DNA from: Echria macrotheca
Lineage: Eukaryota > Ascomycota > Sordariomycetes > Sordariales > Schizotheciaceae
NCBI GenBank assembly: GCA_030411725.1
Contig: MU839828.1
Coordinates: 2,418,001-2,482,000, forward strand
Reading direction: 5' to 3'
DNA length: 64,000 nt
Both the position numbers and the translations under genes were made by a program. Numbering within the stretch: position 1 is the stretch's first letter; every line of letters starts with the position of its first letter. Positions 48,037 to 58,172 of the stretch are shown here, piece by piece. The notes beneath the pieces were generated by a model, which was given only the letters and a program-made list of their open reading frames with translations, searched no databases and was not told the DNA's origin.

Positions 48037-48152
48037 GACTTGTCAACACACAACATTATCAACATAGCACTGTCAACACACATCATTGCCAACACTCAGC
48101 ATTCTCAACACCTACGAGGTTGCTTCACCTATATAGGCTTGTAGGTAGCAGG

Positions 48153-48437
48153 TACGGAGGCTCCGGCCAAAAGAAAGGGCCCCCTCGCCCAGTGCGCAGA
48201 TCACCCCTGCTCACTGCCTGGCCAACCACTTATCGCAAGCCTATCGCGCACACAGTGCAGTAGCCATCCAAATTTCAGGACTGACAGCCCTGGGATTTAG
48301 CGAGGTGAGCACTAAATCTGGTGGCCTTCCAGTGCTTCTCACCTACAGGCAAGGATAGTTTTGACAGTGTGAACAAGTTTGAGATCTTAACTCCGCACTG
48401 AGGAGGGGGACCCTCTCCTTTGGCCGGAGCCTCCGTA
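48153..48437. mobile_element. 285-bp MITE-like element with terminal inverted repeats
   Basis: The left end reads TACGGAGGCTCCGGCCAAA and continues AGAAAGGGCCCCCTC. The right end is its inverse complement, ending TTTGGCCGGAGCCTCCGTA, with GAGGGGGACCCTC before it. The inverted repeats are about 35 bp, nearly perfect over the outer 19 and imperfect further in. A TA dinucleotide bounds both ends, as expected from a Tc1/mariner-type target duplication. The 215-bp interior has no open frame, so it would be a non-autonomous element moved by a transposase encoded elsewhere. Family assignment is inference from the TA borders. Confidence 0.7.
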
Positions 48438-48556
48438 CGTAGGTACCTAGTCAGGTCTAAAGGTGTTTGTCAAGCATGCCAAGAGCAACGCGGACAGGGT
48501 TGCCGTTAACGAAAGGGGGTTGGCGATGGTCGTGGTAGGCGTGTCGGTAGGCGCCA

Positions 48557-48739
48557 TTATATAAATATGATCCCCTGGGCTTGAAGCATAAAGCCTGTAA
48601 CGCTCGGGTCAAGGCCGAGAAGAGGGCGGCGGAGGCCGCGGCCGTGGCTGCTACGGTAGCGGAGGCAGAAGGGGGCGGGACTGGTGGACCAGAAACGGGC
48701 GGCGTTGATGATGTTGGTGGTGAGAAGGATTGGTGGTAG
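48557..48739 (+). pseudogene. Open C-terminal-like coding fragment, unknown origin
   Basis: A frame without an ATG runs from just after a TAG at about 48552 to a stop at 48739. It reads LYKYDPLGLKHKACNARVKA, then an Ala/Glu-rich helix (EKRAAEAAAVAATVAEAE), then a Gly-rich acidic end EKDWW. Composition is like a protein C-terminus. Lying 120 bp beyond the MITE-like element, it may be the tail of a lost mobile-element protein, but I recognise no family and it could be chance. Confidence 0.25.
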
Positions 48740-49420
48740 TACTACAGAAAAAAGTACGTTTATTCTCTGTACTTTTCCCCTTCTCACAGCTATGCTATCA
48801 AACCTTTTACCATGTAAATAATCTTCCACATCGAGGACATACGTTTCACCATGAACAAGACGACGAGATTGACACTAACGTCGATATAATTTTCTCTTCT
48901 TAAGAGCCCACGCCTAATTTATGAAATGTACCAAAACTTCTCTTGCTCTTTGCCCACCAACCTTGCGGTAGCGACCCTAAGAAAAGAGTCTGGACAAAGA
49001 GCCTTCTGGATCGGACAGTCCCGAAGGACGATTTAATCTACCAACGCTCCGTTAGGGGCACGTCCTGGGATGGACATTGCTCCTGCTGCCCAAATGGCAG
49101 CATCGTTGGGACCGAGAAAGAAAAAGAAACATAAGACTGGCTTCCATTAGAAACCAAACCAGGCAACAGCCCATCACCAACGGGGCTCGCGAAAAAGCGT
49201 CAACTCGGATCAATTCGGTATCTGACTGCTCTCCCAAATCTATGCCGTGAGCGTATCTCATTGTTCGTCATCGGATAAAAGATAAAGGAAAAACCCGCCC
49301 ACCATCCGCCAAACGCCATGCTTCATAAGTCCGAGTTGCCTGACATACCTTCATAATAATAACAGCTGGTCAGCCCATCACCAGCGAGGGCCGTTATTCC
49401 TGCCAAGCGGGAGGGGATGC

Positions 49421-50983
49421 CTAATCCCCCATGTGAAGAAACAACGGCGACATGGACTCGCCATAATGATTCCTCCGGATAGCTTCTGCCAGGAGAAAAG
49501 AGAGATCGAGTACAACCAGCTTGCTGGCGTTCCGTGCCTTGTCCTCCTGGATCGGATAGCTGTTTGTCACCACAATATAGTCAATGCAGTCGCACGCCTG
49601 CATCTGCTCAAGGCAGTCGGCACCAAACACAGCGTGTGTCGCGATGCAGTAAACCTTCTTGGCGAATCCGCGCTTAACGACTGTCTCGGCCGCCGCAATC
49701 CAGGAACCAGGCTTGTCGATCATGTCATCAACGATAAACACCGTACGGCCCTTCACATCCCCGACCAGGGTGATCATGTGTTCGACCTTTGGGTTCTTGA
49801 GGACTTCCTCCTCCTCGTCAGAGCTTGCCACGTCTCCCGAGCCTCCCAGAGCATGGGGTTGGGGGCCAAAGAATGACGATGCATGAGACATGGCCATGGG
49901 GTCTTCCTCGGTGACGCTACCGTCCGCCGCCGAGATTGCCGGCGAGGGGAAGTCGTCCGGCACGATATGACCTTGTACGAGGCGACCGTGAGTGACTTCA
50001 TGTGCCCGTTGATCATTGTACTCGGGGCCGTCAAGTTCCGACTCGTCCAGCTCATCGATGGCAGATGATTGCGACAGAGACGTTTGCGCCCGTGTCATTG
50101 GTGACCTAGTCTGGTTTGAGGTACGCATAGACGGGCCATTAGAACGACGGGGCGACCCCTGGGCATCAGCGATGGTCCGGGTAGGTCTTGGCCGCCCGCT
50201 GTCTGTAGACTGGCTTCCGTTTTCGGGCCCAGACGAGTTGTTACGCACCTGGTCTTCGATTCTATCGAGCAGCGGTTGTCGCTCAATCCCGTCTAGGTGG
50301 TTCATGATCATACTCGCCGTCATGTTGCTGCCTCTCTTCCTATCGGTCGTCACCATACCGAAGTTGAGCTTGAGGGCATCGGCAAGCGACGTAACCCGCT
50401 TCGTACCACCGGCATTCTTGGACACGACGACCGCCTCCTTCCAATTGGGTACATTATGTCGAATCCATCTCGCAATCAGCGGCTCGGCGTGGAGGTTGTC
50501 GACGGGGCACTTGAAGAAGCCTTGCATCTGGGAAGCATGAAGGTCGACCGTGATGACGTGCTTAACACCGGCGACTCCGAGGAGGTTGGCCAGCATCCTG
50601 GCAGTTATAGCTCCACGGTGCGACTTCTTCTTCGACTGCCGGCTGTAGGGGAAGTAGGGGAGAACAGCTGTGTGGACGCGTCAGTGGGAATGGTTGACGC
50701 AGGACGAATTGAGGGAGATCATACCGGTAATCTTGTTCGCAGAGCCTCCTTTACAGGCAGATATCATGATCAGTAGCTCCATGATGGTGTCGTTGATCTT
50801 GGGGCTGCCGGACTGCACGACGAAGACGTCCTTCTCGCGGACACTGGTGAGGATGCGGACGCTCGTCTCGCCATTGGAGAATTGCGTGAGCTCGGCGTCG
50901 GCCGGAGCCATGCCGAGGTTTTCACATATCTTGCCCGTGAGGGTCGGACAGGAGCTGCCCGCAAAGATCAGTGTGCCTCGCAT
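49421..50983 (-). CDS. prs1: Ribose-phosphate pyrophosphokinase (PRPP synthetase)
   Basis: The model joins 50983-50725 and 50667-49421 around a 57-nt phase-1 intron (GTATGA...ACACAG), giving 501 residues. The ATG at 50983 begins MRGTLIFAGSSCP, the usual start of the family. Signatures are present: the flexible-loop region PYFPYSRQSKKKSHRGAIT, the divalent-cation motif VITVDLHASQMQGFF, NAGGTKRVTSLADAL, and the PRPP-binding loop VFIVDDMIDKPGSW (about 396-409). The enzyme makes PRPP from ribose 5-phosphate and ATP for nucleotide, His and Trp synthesis. Compared with the ~320-residue core, it has an extra disordered Ser/Arg/Asp-rich block at about residues 202-380, similar in place to the non-homologous region of yeast Prs1, hence the symbol. 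It shares a 460-bp divergent promoter region with the XPG-fold gene. Confidence 0.92.
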
Positions 50984-51443
50984 GGTGCAGACCGGGCACT
51001 TGGCCGAAGGTTTGGAGTGGGAAGCCGTCAAATTTTCTCAGTCTCCAAATTTGTAGGTGGTTGGATTAAGGTGGGCCGAGGGCGGTGGACGAAAAAAGAC
51101 GGGGGTTTTCAGGCACGCCAGCGGGGCAAGTGGGGCCTTGATCATCTGCCCTCAAGGTTCTGCCTTCTTTGTTTTTGATTTTGAGGCACCCTCTACCGAG
51201 TAATGCCCGAGGACATTTCGACCGTACGGTTATTGAGAGGGAAAGATGTTGCCGAGGTCGATAGGCTGTAATGGGGAGATTGTGTTAAATGCTTGGAGGC
51301 CAATTGCGACGAGGCTGCAACTTTTCGTGTCACCTCACATGTGAGAACCTGAGTGGCCTACCTAAGTTGGGTTTCAAACGTTTTCTTCCTTCCCTCCGGC
51401 CACCTTCAGACTAGCATCAGCCCACGCTCTCAGCTCATTCGAC
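50984..51443. promoter_or_regulatory. Divergent promoter region, PRPP synthetase / Asteroid gene
   Basis: These 460 bp separate two start codons pointing away from each other, so both promoters must lie here or overlap. I see no clear TATA box. Short pyrimidine-rich stretches precede the Asteroid start (TTTTCTTCCTTCCCTCC near 51381). Confidence 0.5.
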
Positions 51444-53300
51444 ATGGGCATCCCCCGCCTCAAGGCTCGTTTGCAGCCGTATGGTGAAAGGGGCGTCTTG
51501 CAACCATGCCGCGCAGTGATCGACGGACCGGCACTTGCTTACCATATTCTGGGACTTTGTTTGAGAAACTCCAAGTCCAGCCCCTTCGAACAACCATCGT
51601 ACGCCCAGCTGGCCAAAACAGCTCTCGAATGGCTTGACCAAGTCGGCAGATACGGAGTCTTTGTGTAAGTCCGGGCATTCGGATGTCATTTGTGCTGGTG
51701 CTCACAATTACAATCACTCAGGTCGGCCATCTACTTTGACGGCTATCTTCCTCAACAGAAGAGACCGGAGCGGTTGGATCGCTTGCGTGGCAGTTCCAAG
51801 GCGCTCGCCAACTATTACCGTGCCAACACAGCTGGTGTGCCAAGACAGCGTGCTCACTTTGAGGAGGATGCCTCGGTCGAGCTCTTTCCCGACTCAGGAG
51901 GAAAAGAAAGCAAGCTTCCACCTCCGCCGCCTACTTTCCTGGTCGCTGCAATTTTCGACGCATTGAGAAACTCGGAAGAATACTCGTCTCGTACCAGAAT
52001 GGTGCCTGGCGAGGCTGATGGGTTCTGCGCCGAGCACGCCGTTTCGAATGATGCAGTCGTCTTTACTGGGGACTCTGATCTCCTCCTCCACGACATCGGT
52101 CCTAACGGACGGGTAGTCTTTTTCGGCGACATCGAGGCTGACCTGGAGGAGGGCCAACTGAAATGCGTACAATTTCGGGTTTCTGAGATACGCCGACGCT
52201 TGGAGCTGAACAGTGAAGACGGTCTTGCTCAGCTAGGATTTGAGATCTTCACTGATCCCCATTCAACGCTCAAGGAAGCTGCAGAGAGAGCACGAAGGCG
52301 TCTCACCGCCTCAAAAGACCCGATCAGTTACGACAAGTTTCTCAAACAATTTGTCTCCCCGGAAACAGCACCTCGTAGTGAGTGCACATCGGCCCTGAGC
52401 CTCGACACAAAAGTCTCCGAGCTTCTTCTCTCCTGTCTTCCAATGCCAGATGAGAAACAAGAGCTTGATGATGAGAACGGGGACTCTGAAGGTGCTAGCA
52501 AACCAGTTGAAATGTTTCTCCCGTTTTTACTGGACTGTCCAACCCGTACCAGCGCTTGGGAGCCGAGCAGACATGTCAGACAGGTAGGGTATTCGCTTCT
52601 CCAGTCCATTAGGGGCGCGTCGATCCCTTCGGTCTCCGAGTTCCGGAGGCTCCAAGGCACGTCGTCTGGTACTCGGGTTCCTGTATTGTCACCCGCTGAT
52701 ATGGGCCACGAGATATCACAATTACTGAACGTGCTCTCGACAATCAGATCTCAGATCCAAAAGCCAGAACTGATCTGGGCGTTGCTTGCTATCTACCAGG
52801 ATGTTGTATTGGCCCAGGAGCAAAACAAGGGCTCTCCGCTGAGCTTCCAATTGCTTCGTCAGTATGCCTTGGGAACGCTCGATCAGGGATCTTGGGGCTT
52901 TATCCACTTCCTGGCAGAGACTCAAGCAACCTTGTTCTCTCTGAGATTGCTCTGCCAAATAGTGGACTTCACCAAGTCTCTCGACGCGAGCAAGCTGCCG
53001 CCCAAGATGACAGAGCTGAGAGAAGAGTTGGCCGATTTGCCTCCACTCGAGGAGTACCCGTGGGTGAGGAACTTTGCTGACATCCTCCGCGACGTCGGGC
53101 GAGCAAATGGCTTCGCTTGTCTGGCTGGTATCTTCTCGGGGCAAAAAGATATCGTGGAGCAGATCGAGGCCATCCAGGGGGCGCCAACTCCCAAAAACAA
53201 AAAGGCGAAGAAACGGAAAGCATCCGTATCACAAGGAACCACGGCGTCCCGGACACCGTCTTCAAACCCCTTTGAGGCTTTGGCGGGCCGAGATGCGTGA
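51444..53300 (+). CDS. Asteroid-type XPG/FEN-fold nuclease domain protein
   Basis: The model joins 51444-51664 and 51722-53300 around a 57-nt phase-2 intron (GTAAGT...TCAG), giving 599 residues. The N-terminus (MGIPRLKARLQPYG, then AVIDGPALAYHILG) is an XPG N-region. The XPG I-region reads MVPGEADGFCAEHA and VVFTGDSDLLLHD, keeping the acidic residues E/D and D-x-D of FEN-family nucleases. A long helical C-terminal part replaces the helix-hairpin-helix of true FEN1/XPG and ends in a lysine-rich tail (PKNKKAKKRKASVS). This layout is that of the Asteroid group, whose biochemical role is poorly known; DNA or RNA flap cleavage is plausible but not shown. Start choice is the only in-frame ATG before the conserved motif. 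Confidence 0.85.
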
Positions 53301-53460
53301 GGTGCTGGGTGACTGAGACGAGCTCCTCTCAGGAGTCGAGGATGGATGTTCGGGACAAGGCTTCACCCCCACAATGCTAGAACACCGCTGGACTGGAAAA
53401 GCCAGCTGGGCCATCAGTCGTGTACGGGTAGGCTTCACAGGAGATAGCTCTAGAGAACCA

Positions 53461-53542
53461 CTAGAAGGTGTCGTCCTTGGTGTAATAGCACTCTGGGCAA
53501 ACGTCCGGATCGAGGCTGACATACAACTCGTTCTGCCACAGC
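53461..53542 (-). CDS. Possible last exon of an unrecognised gene (partial)
   Basis: After a CTAACAG acceptor the minus strand reads LWQNELYVSLDPDVCPECYY then TKDDTF and a stop at 53461. The Cys-x2-Cys, the lack of low complexity and the coherent composition look like genuine protein. Upstream exons were not resolved. A Lys/Ala-rich open frame at 53769-53875 on the same strand (LVARKAPLKAKKKAAAARKA) is one candidate, but no splice path joining it in frame was found. The gene may be small and zinc-binding. Confidence that this is an exon is modest. Confidence 0.35.
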
Positions 53543-54102
53543 CTGTTAGCTCAGTCAGATGAAAACAAGGCAAAGGGGAAATAGGACGTCAATTGTGTCT
53601 GCAAATATGTTTTCATTACTGTGATAGCTGCAATTGGCAACTAACGTGGCTTTTACATGCATTAAAAACCCCTTTCAAGCACCCACTCAACACCCTCTTT
53701 TCACCGTACGTAGGAGTCATTGCAACCTACCTAGACCAGTCCGTATCTTCTTGGCGGAGGCCCTATGCAACTGCTCTCGCGAGCCTCCGGCTTTCTTGCT
53801 CCGCCTTCCTAGCTGCCGCTGCCTTCTTCTTGGCCTTGAGCGGAGCTTTGCGGGCCACCAGCGTCCAACTGCTTGAACTCAATTATTATTTTATTTTAAT
53901 TCTGATGTAATTTATCTCATTTTCCCTCACAAGTGTTGCAGCAGCCTGTTGGCATCCTTGCTCCGCAGCGCAGTGACGACACAGATTAGTGGCCCAAGCT
54001 CCCAGCTCGCCTGATCAATTGACGACGACAACCATTCATTCTCTGTTCCCACCACCGGCAAGATCCAATTCCCTCGAGCACAACAGAAAAAAATCACCCA
54101 CC

Positions 54103-55221
54103 ATGGCTGGCGACAACACCCCCGTCGAGCGCGCCCAGTTCTACACCCGCGAGGAGGTCGCCCCCGACCAGGACCGTCTCGCAAAGGTCCGCGAGATCCT
54201 CCAGAACCTGCCGGGACTCCCGCTCTTCTGGCCGCTGCGCAGGACCGACATAACCTACCGCCTGTCGATCGCGAACATGCTCGACATGTACGAACGAAGT
54301 GCGCAGCGCCACCTCACCACCGACGAGATTGAGGCGCTCGCCCAGCACACCCACAGCTTCGAGGTGTCCAAGGCCTGGTTCGACGCGGCCGGCACGACGG
54401 CGGGCGTCTACCTGTGGAGCACGGGGCGGAAGGGGGCGTATCCGATTCCGTTTCGAAAAGTACCAGCGGATTTTGACAACCAGGTCTTTGGCGGGAAGAG
54501 GGTCCCGATGCAGCTCAGAGGGCGGTCGGCGTTTCTGATGTGGAATGCGGCGAGGTTGGGGTTCTGCGTGCTAGTCGCGCGGATGACTACGTCGATGGTT
54601 TCAGGCGCATTTGTGTTGCCGAAGGCGGCCCTGGCGGCCAAGGCGGATCCGAGGTTGAAGGGGCTCTTTGAAGATGTCAGGCAGCGGCAGCAGCAGCAAC
54701 ATCGCCGGGGGCCGGGGCAGGCGCCGTTTGGGGCGAGGACTGGTCAGCCGACGCAGTCGGTGTCTTCGGCGCCGCCACCGCCGCCGGCGGTGGTGTCTTC
54801 GGGTTATAGCGATGCTTCTCCGACGTACACTAGTGACACTTCCCCAAGTTATAGCGGGACCAGCCAGGATGAGGGATGGCAAGATAATGCCGGTTTTGAA
54901 GAGAGCAAGGCTGAGACTTCTGCTCCGGTGGCAGGATCAGCGCCGACCAACCAGACAAGCGGATCGGCGTGGGATAGGTTGCGGAAGTCAGCGGGTGTGA
55001 CAAGTGGAGGTGCTGGGCAGGGGGAGCAGAGGAGACAGTCAAGCTGGGAGGAGCGGCGGCAGCGAGCGCAGAAGGGCAGTTCTGGAGGCGGTTCGGACCA
55101 GAGTTTGGATTCGTATGCGTATTCGCAGTCGGACGAGGAGAGGGCTCTCGCGAAAGAGCAAGCCCAACGGGAGTTTGACGCCATGCTGGAGCGGGAACGG
55201 CGGGGGAGTGAGCAGTCGTGA
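54103..55221 (+). CDS. Conserved-looking fungal protein, function unknown
   Basis: A single exon of 372 residues from the ATG in CACCATGGCT at 54103. The frame is open upstream, but this ATG has the best context. Residues 1-200 look like a folded domain: AKVREILQNLPGLPLFWPLR, AFLMWNAARLGFCVLVARMT, then a hydrophobic stretch (SMVSGAFVLPKAALAAKAD) that could be one membrane span or a buried helix. Residues 205-330 are Gln/Ser/Pro-rich and disordered. The end is a charged helix (SDEERALAKEQAQREFDAML). I do not recognise the family. A membrane-attached protein with a cytosolic tail is one reading. Codon use is coherent and the gene is very likely real. Confidence 0.75.
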   Translation: MAGDNTPVERAQFYTREEVAPDQDRLAKVREILQNLPGLPLFWPLRRTDITYRLSIANMLDMYERSAQRHLTTDEIEALAQHTHSFEVSKAWFDAAGTTAGVYLWSTGRKGAYPIPFRKVPADFDNQVFGGKRVPMQLRGRSAFLMWNAARLGFCVLVARMTTSMVSGAFVLPKAALAAKADPRLKGLFEDVRQRQQQQHRRGPGQAPFGARTGQPTQSVSSAPPPPPAVVSSGYSDASPTYTSDTSPSYSGTSQDEGWQDNAGFEESKAETSAPVAGSAPTNQTSGSAWDRLRKSAGVTSGGAGQGEQRRQSSWEERRQRAQKGSSGGGSDQSLDSYAYSQSDEERALAKEQAQREFDAMLERERRGSEQS

Positions 55222-55994
55222 CAGTACGTACTTGTATGATTTATCTGTTTACGGAGTGACTTTATGAAGGACACGACTGGGAAGGACTTGATTGCTGGTA
55301 CAATATGTGACCTGATCCAGCGACTACAAGCGAAATGGCAATGATCTTTGTGGCGGTTTGGGTGCCAGGCGTCACAGTGAGCTAGAGACCAGGTGACTCC
55401 CTGCCATAATCACTTCCTCCAGGTATCTGTTGAGCCGCAACTGAGGGAAGGGTTGTCAATTGCATTTGCATAGAGCATCTGTCCCCTGAACAGTAACCAA
55501 CGACAAGCCTGTACAGCGATGGTAGTGGTCTCCTTTCGCCGCCCTCTATCTCAGACCTGTACACAAGGATATGAGAACCTCTAGGGGTTGGGTTTGTACC
55601 GTCAGTAACCCTTGTGTCCAAAATATCCCTCTTTCCTTGCGATATCTACTCTATCCTAGAGGTTTCTACTGAAGAATATCCAGGGAAAGGTGGCTGTCAG
55701 TTTCACGAGGTACGGTCGAAGACCAAGGTCTGTGATTTACCTAACCAGGCAGCCGAGCCAACTCGACACAGAAGTAAAAACGGCCACCGTTCCCCAGTCT
55801 AATACCCCAGAGTAAAGAATACCAAACCACGGCGTGGCGTCGTCATTCCCGGCACCAAAAAACCAAGTCACACCCTCTCCCACCACACAACATCTCCCAA
55901 AAAAAAAATTCCATCAGTAGACGGACCGCTCACCCCCTAATAAGGGGGTCAAACCCTTCGACATCTTACGGCTTCTCAAGACAACAACAATAAT
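55222..55994. other. Intergenic, convergent gene ends
   Basis: The 3' flanks of the preceding gene and of the GH16 gene meet here. No exon, RNA gene or repeat was recognised apart from a run of nine A near 55901-55909. Confidence 0.4.
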
Positions 55995-57095
55995 TCACAT
56001 CCCCCAAACAGCAACATACCCAACCTCCATCCCCGCCCCTCGTCCCCCCTCCGTCTCCGTAGTCGGCGTCGCGCCCCTAGCAACAGCATCAGGAAACGCC
56101 CCACCAACAGCAACATTCAACAACAAAAACCGTTTCGAGCGTGCCATCGCCGTCCAAGCCTGCTCATCCCCCACCATCCCCCCATCCACCCTAAACACCT
56201 CCGCCCCATCAACATACCACACCACTTTTTCGTCTTCCCACCCGCCCCCCTCATTCGTCCGATCAATCTCCGCAGCAAAGACATGAAACACATCCCTCTC
56301 CAGAGGAATGGAATGCGAAATCCCAGTCGGCTCGTTACATGGTCCAGCGGTGGGATCGCCGCAATGGAGAGTTTGGTAGATTGCGGGAAGGCCGTTGACG
56401 GACTCGAGGATGTCGATTTCGCCGGTTAAGGGCCAGGAAGATGGGGAGGTGCGGAAGGAACTGGACAAAGACCAGAAGGCGGGCCAGATTCCGCTTTGGG
56501 ATTGGGATGGGGAGGAGGAGAGTTTGATTGAGGATTCGAGGCGGATTTTTTGGGTGGGGGGGCAGAGGAAGTCAAAGGAGGGGTGGGATTGGATGCGGGA
56601 GGATGTCCATTTTTCTTGGCCTTGGTTTTGGTTGTTGTCGTCGCGTTTGGTGTTTTGGGAGGTGGTGGTGGTGGTGGTGGTGGTGGTGTCGTTCTTGACA
56701 GGGAGGATGAGCAGCGTGCCCTGATCCGAAATCAAAATATTGGTCTTGGAGGTCGTGTAGGTCTGGATCTCGGCCGTGCCCCAGTGTGCGGGACCGTTTG
56801 GGTAGGACGTGCCGGTGTCGAAGGTCCATTTCTCCGGGGACGGCTGCGTGTTTGGTTCGTATGACGAGAAGACGTCTAGGAATAAGGCCTTGCTGAAGCC
56901 TTCGGGTGGTGTGATTACGTCTGCTGCTCGTTTTTGTATCCGTTCGGGTACCGGGTTTGGTACCCGCGGGTGGTTCAGGTTCAGGCTCTGGTTCAGGGAG
57001 TGTGACTTTGGCGGCGGGAATAGGGGCTTGGCGAGGATAGGGGTCGCCCAACAGCAACATAACATCCCCAGGACGAGAAAAGCTCGACAAATCAT
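55995..57095 (-). CDS. Secreted glycoside hydrolase family 16 protein
   Basis: A single exon of 366 residues. The start at 57095 gives a signal peptide (MICRAFLVLGMLCCCWATPI, cleavage likely after ILA at about 22); an ATG 26 codons upstream would bury it. A pro-region ends in a Kex2-like site, QKR at about 54-56. The catalytic motif GEIDILES has the GH16 nucleophile E226, helper D228 and acid/base E231. IWPAFWSLSS at 203-212 is the substrate-binding strand. The family cuts beta-1,3 or beta-1,3/1,4 glucans or transfers glycans in cell walls; substrate here is not decided. A nine-Thr run at 137-145, encoded by an ACC-type repeat, sits inside the N-terminal half of the fold. The enzyme should act outside the cell or in the wall. 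Confidence 0.88.
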   Translation of the reverse strand: MICRAFLVLGMLCCCWATPILAKPLFPPPKSHSLNQSLNLNHPRVPNPVPERIQKRAADVITPPEGFSKALFLDVFSSYEPNTQPSPEKWTFDTGTSYPNGPAHWGTAEIQTYTTSKTNILISDQGTLLILPVKNDTTTTTTTTTSQNTKRDDNNQNQGQEKWTSSRIQSHPSFDFLCPPTQKIRLESSIKLSSSPSQSQSGIWPAFWSLSSSFRTSPSSWPLTGEIDILESVNGLPAIYQTLHCGDPTAGPCNEPTGISHSIPLERDVFHVFAAEIDRTNEGGGWEDEKVVWYVDGAEVFRVDGGMVGDEQAWTAMARSKRFLLLNVAVGGAFPDAVARGATPTTETEGGRGAGMEVGYVAVWGM

Positions 57096-58172
57096 CTTAG
57101 TGGTTATTGTTGCATTCACAGTTGTTGATTCCGATAGCAAAACATCGAACCGTCTGCTGAGGGGACTGGACACATTTTATACCCTTCATCCATTTTCCTC
57201 TAAAATCGCCCGACAGCTAGGTCCAGACTAAACGTCCACTACCACAGTAGGTACAGAACAAGCGCATACACGGACAAATAACCAACGATGCAGACCGACG
57301 CGCTATCTCTAACCTCATACAAACCGTCTGCCCACCAAGTCCCACCATATCGACCTTACAATGCCCCATGCCGCCCTAACGAAAAGCCAGCACTAGGTAC
57401 CTAGCCACTCCGTCCATCCAAGAGGACCCAGGCCAGAACACCCCGATTATCAACTAGGCACTATCTATCCCAAAAGTTAATCTAGGAAGCCAAGCCACGA
57501 AAAGGAAACCGGTCATGCAAGCGCCACACACATCCGCTCGATCTACGGATAGATCTACCCGAGACAACAATGCAATGCAATGCAACGCAGATCCCCGACT
57601 CTAGACTTAAACTAATCCCGCGCGCGCGGCTTGCGGCTCATCAGCCCACCACTATATCGCCCTATGCACGGACGACGACACCCCATCTCTCCATCTCTCC
57701 CTTCTTGGTACAATACCTCAAGCAGAGGCGATTTAATCAACTTCAAACTTCACTTCTCTTCATTTCGTCCTGATCAAGATATCCCCTATGAGTTCTCAGA
57801 ACCATCGCCATGTCATCTCTTCTCCCCCCTGATATGGGTAACAAATGAATGGGGACCAAACTCCCGCTCAGCCCATCTTCAAAACCCACAAGTTCACAAG
57901 TTTTACACCCAACATTTCTCGGATCATCAACAATGCATTTCTCTAACCCTGCAGATCCTCCAACCATGTCTAACTAATATCAGCCCTAGCGGCTGGCTAA
58001 TAAACCTCGACTCGACATCTAAACAAATAGCTAACCTCAAAAGGATCGAACATAAAACGCAGAAACGTACTCATACACACATCAGCTTCGCTCCAAAGGC
58101 TCCTGCACCTCCCTCTAGCTTCATGTTCAGCTCCTATCCATACCACGCCCCGAAATAAACTCTGATGAACAC
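57096..58172. other. Intergenic, no supported gene
   Basis: Between the GH16 start and the Argonaute stop. It should contain the GH16 promoter and the Argonaute 3' untranslated region. Only short frames are present, none with a motif. Confidence 0.4.

Noticed and set aside
57096..57173. 26-residue upstream extension of the GH16 protein
   Set aside because: It would place the clear signal peptide internally; the downstream ATG puts it at the N-terminus.
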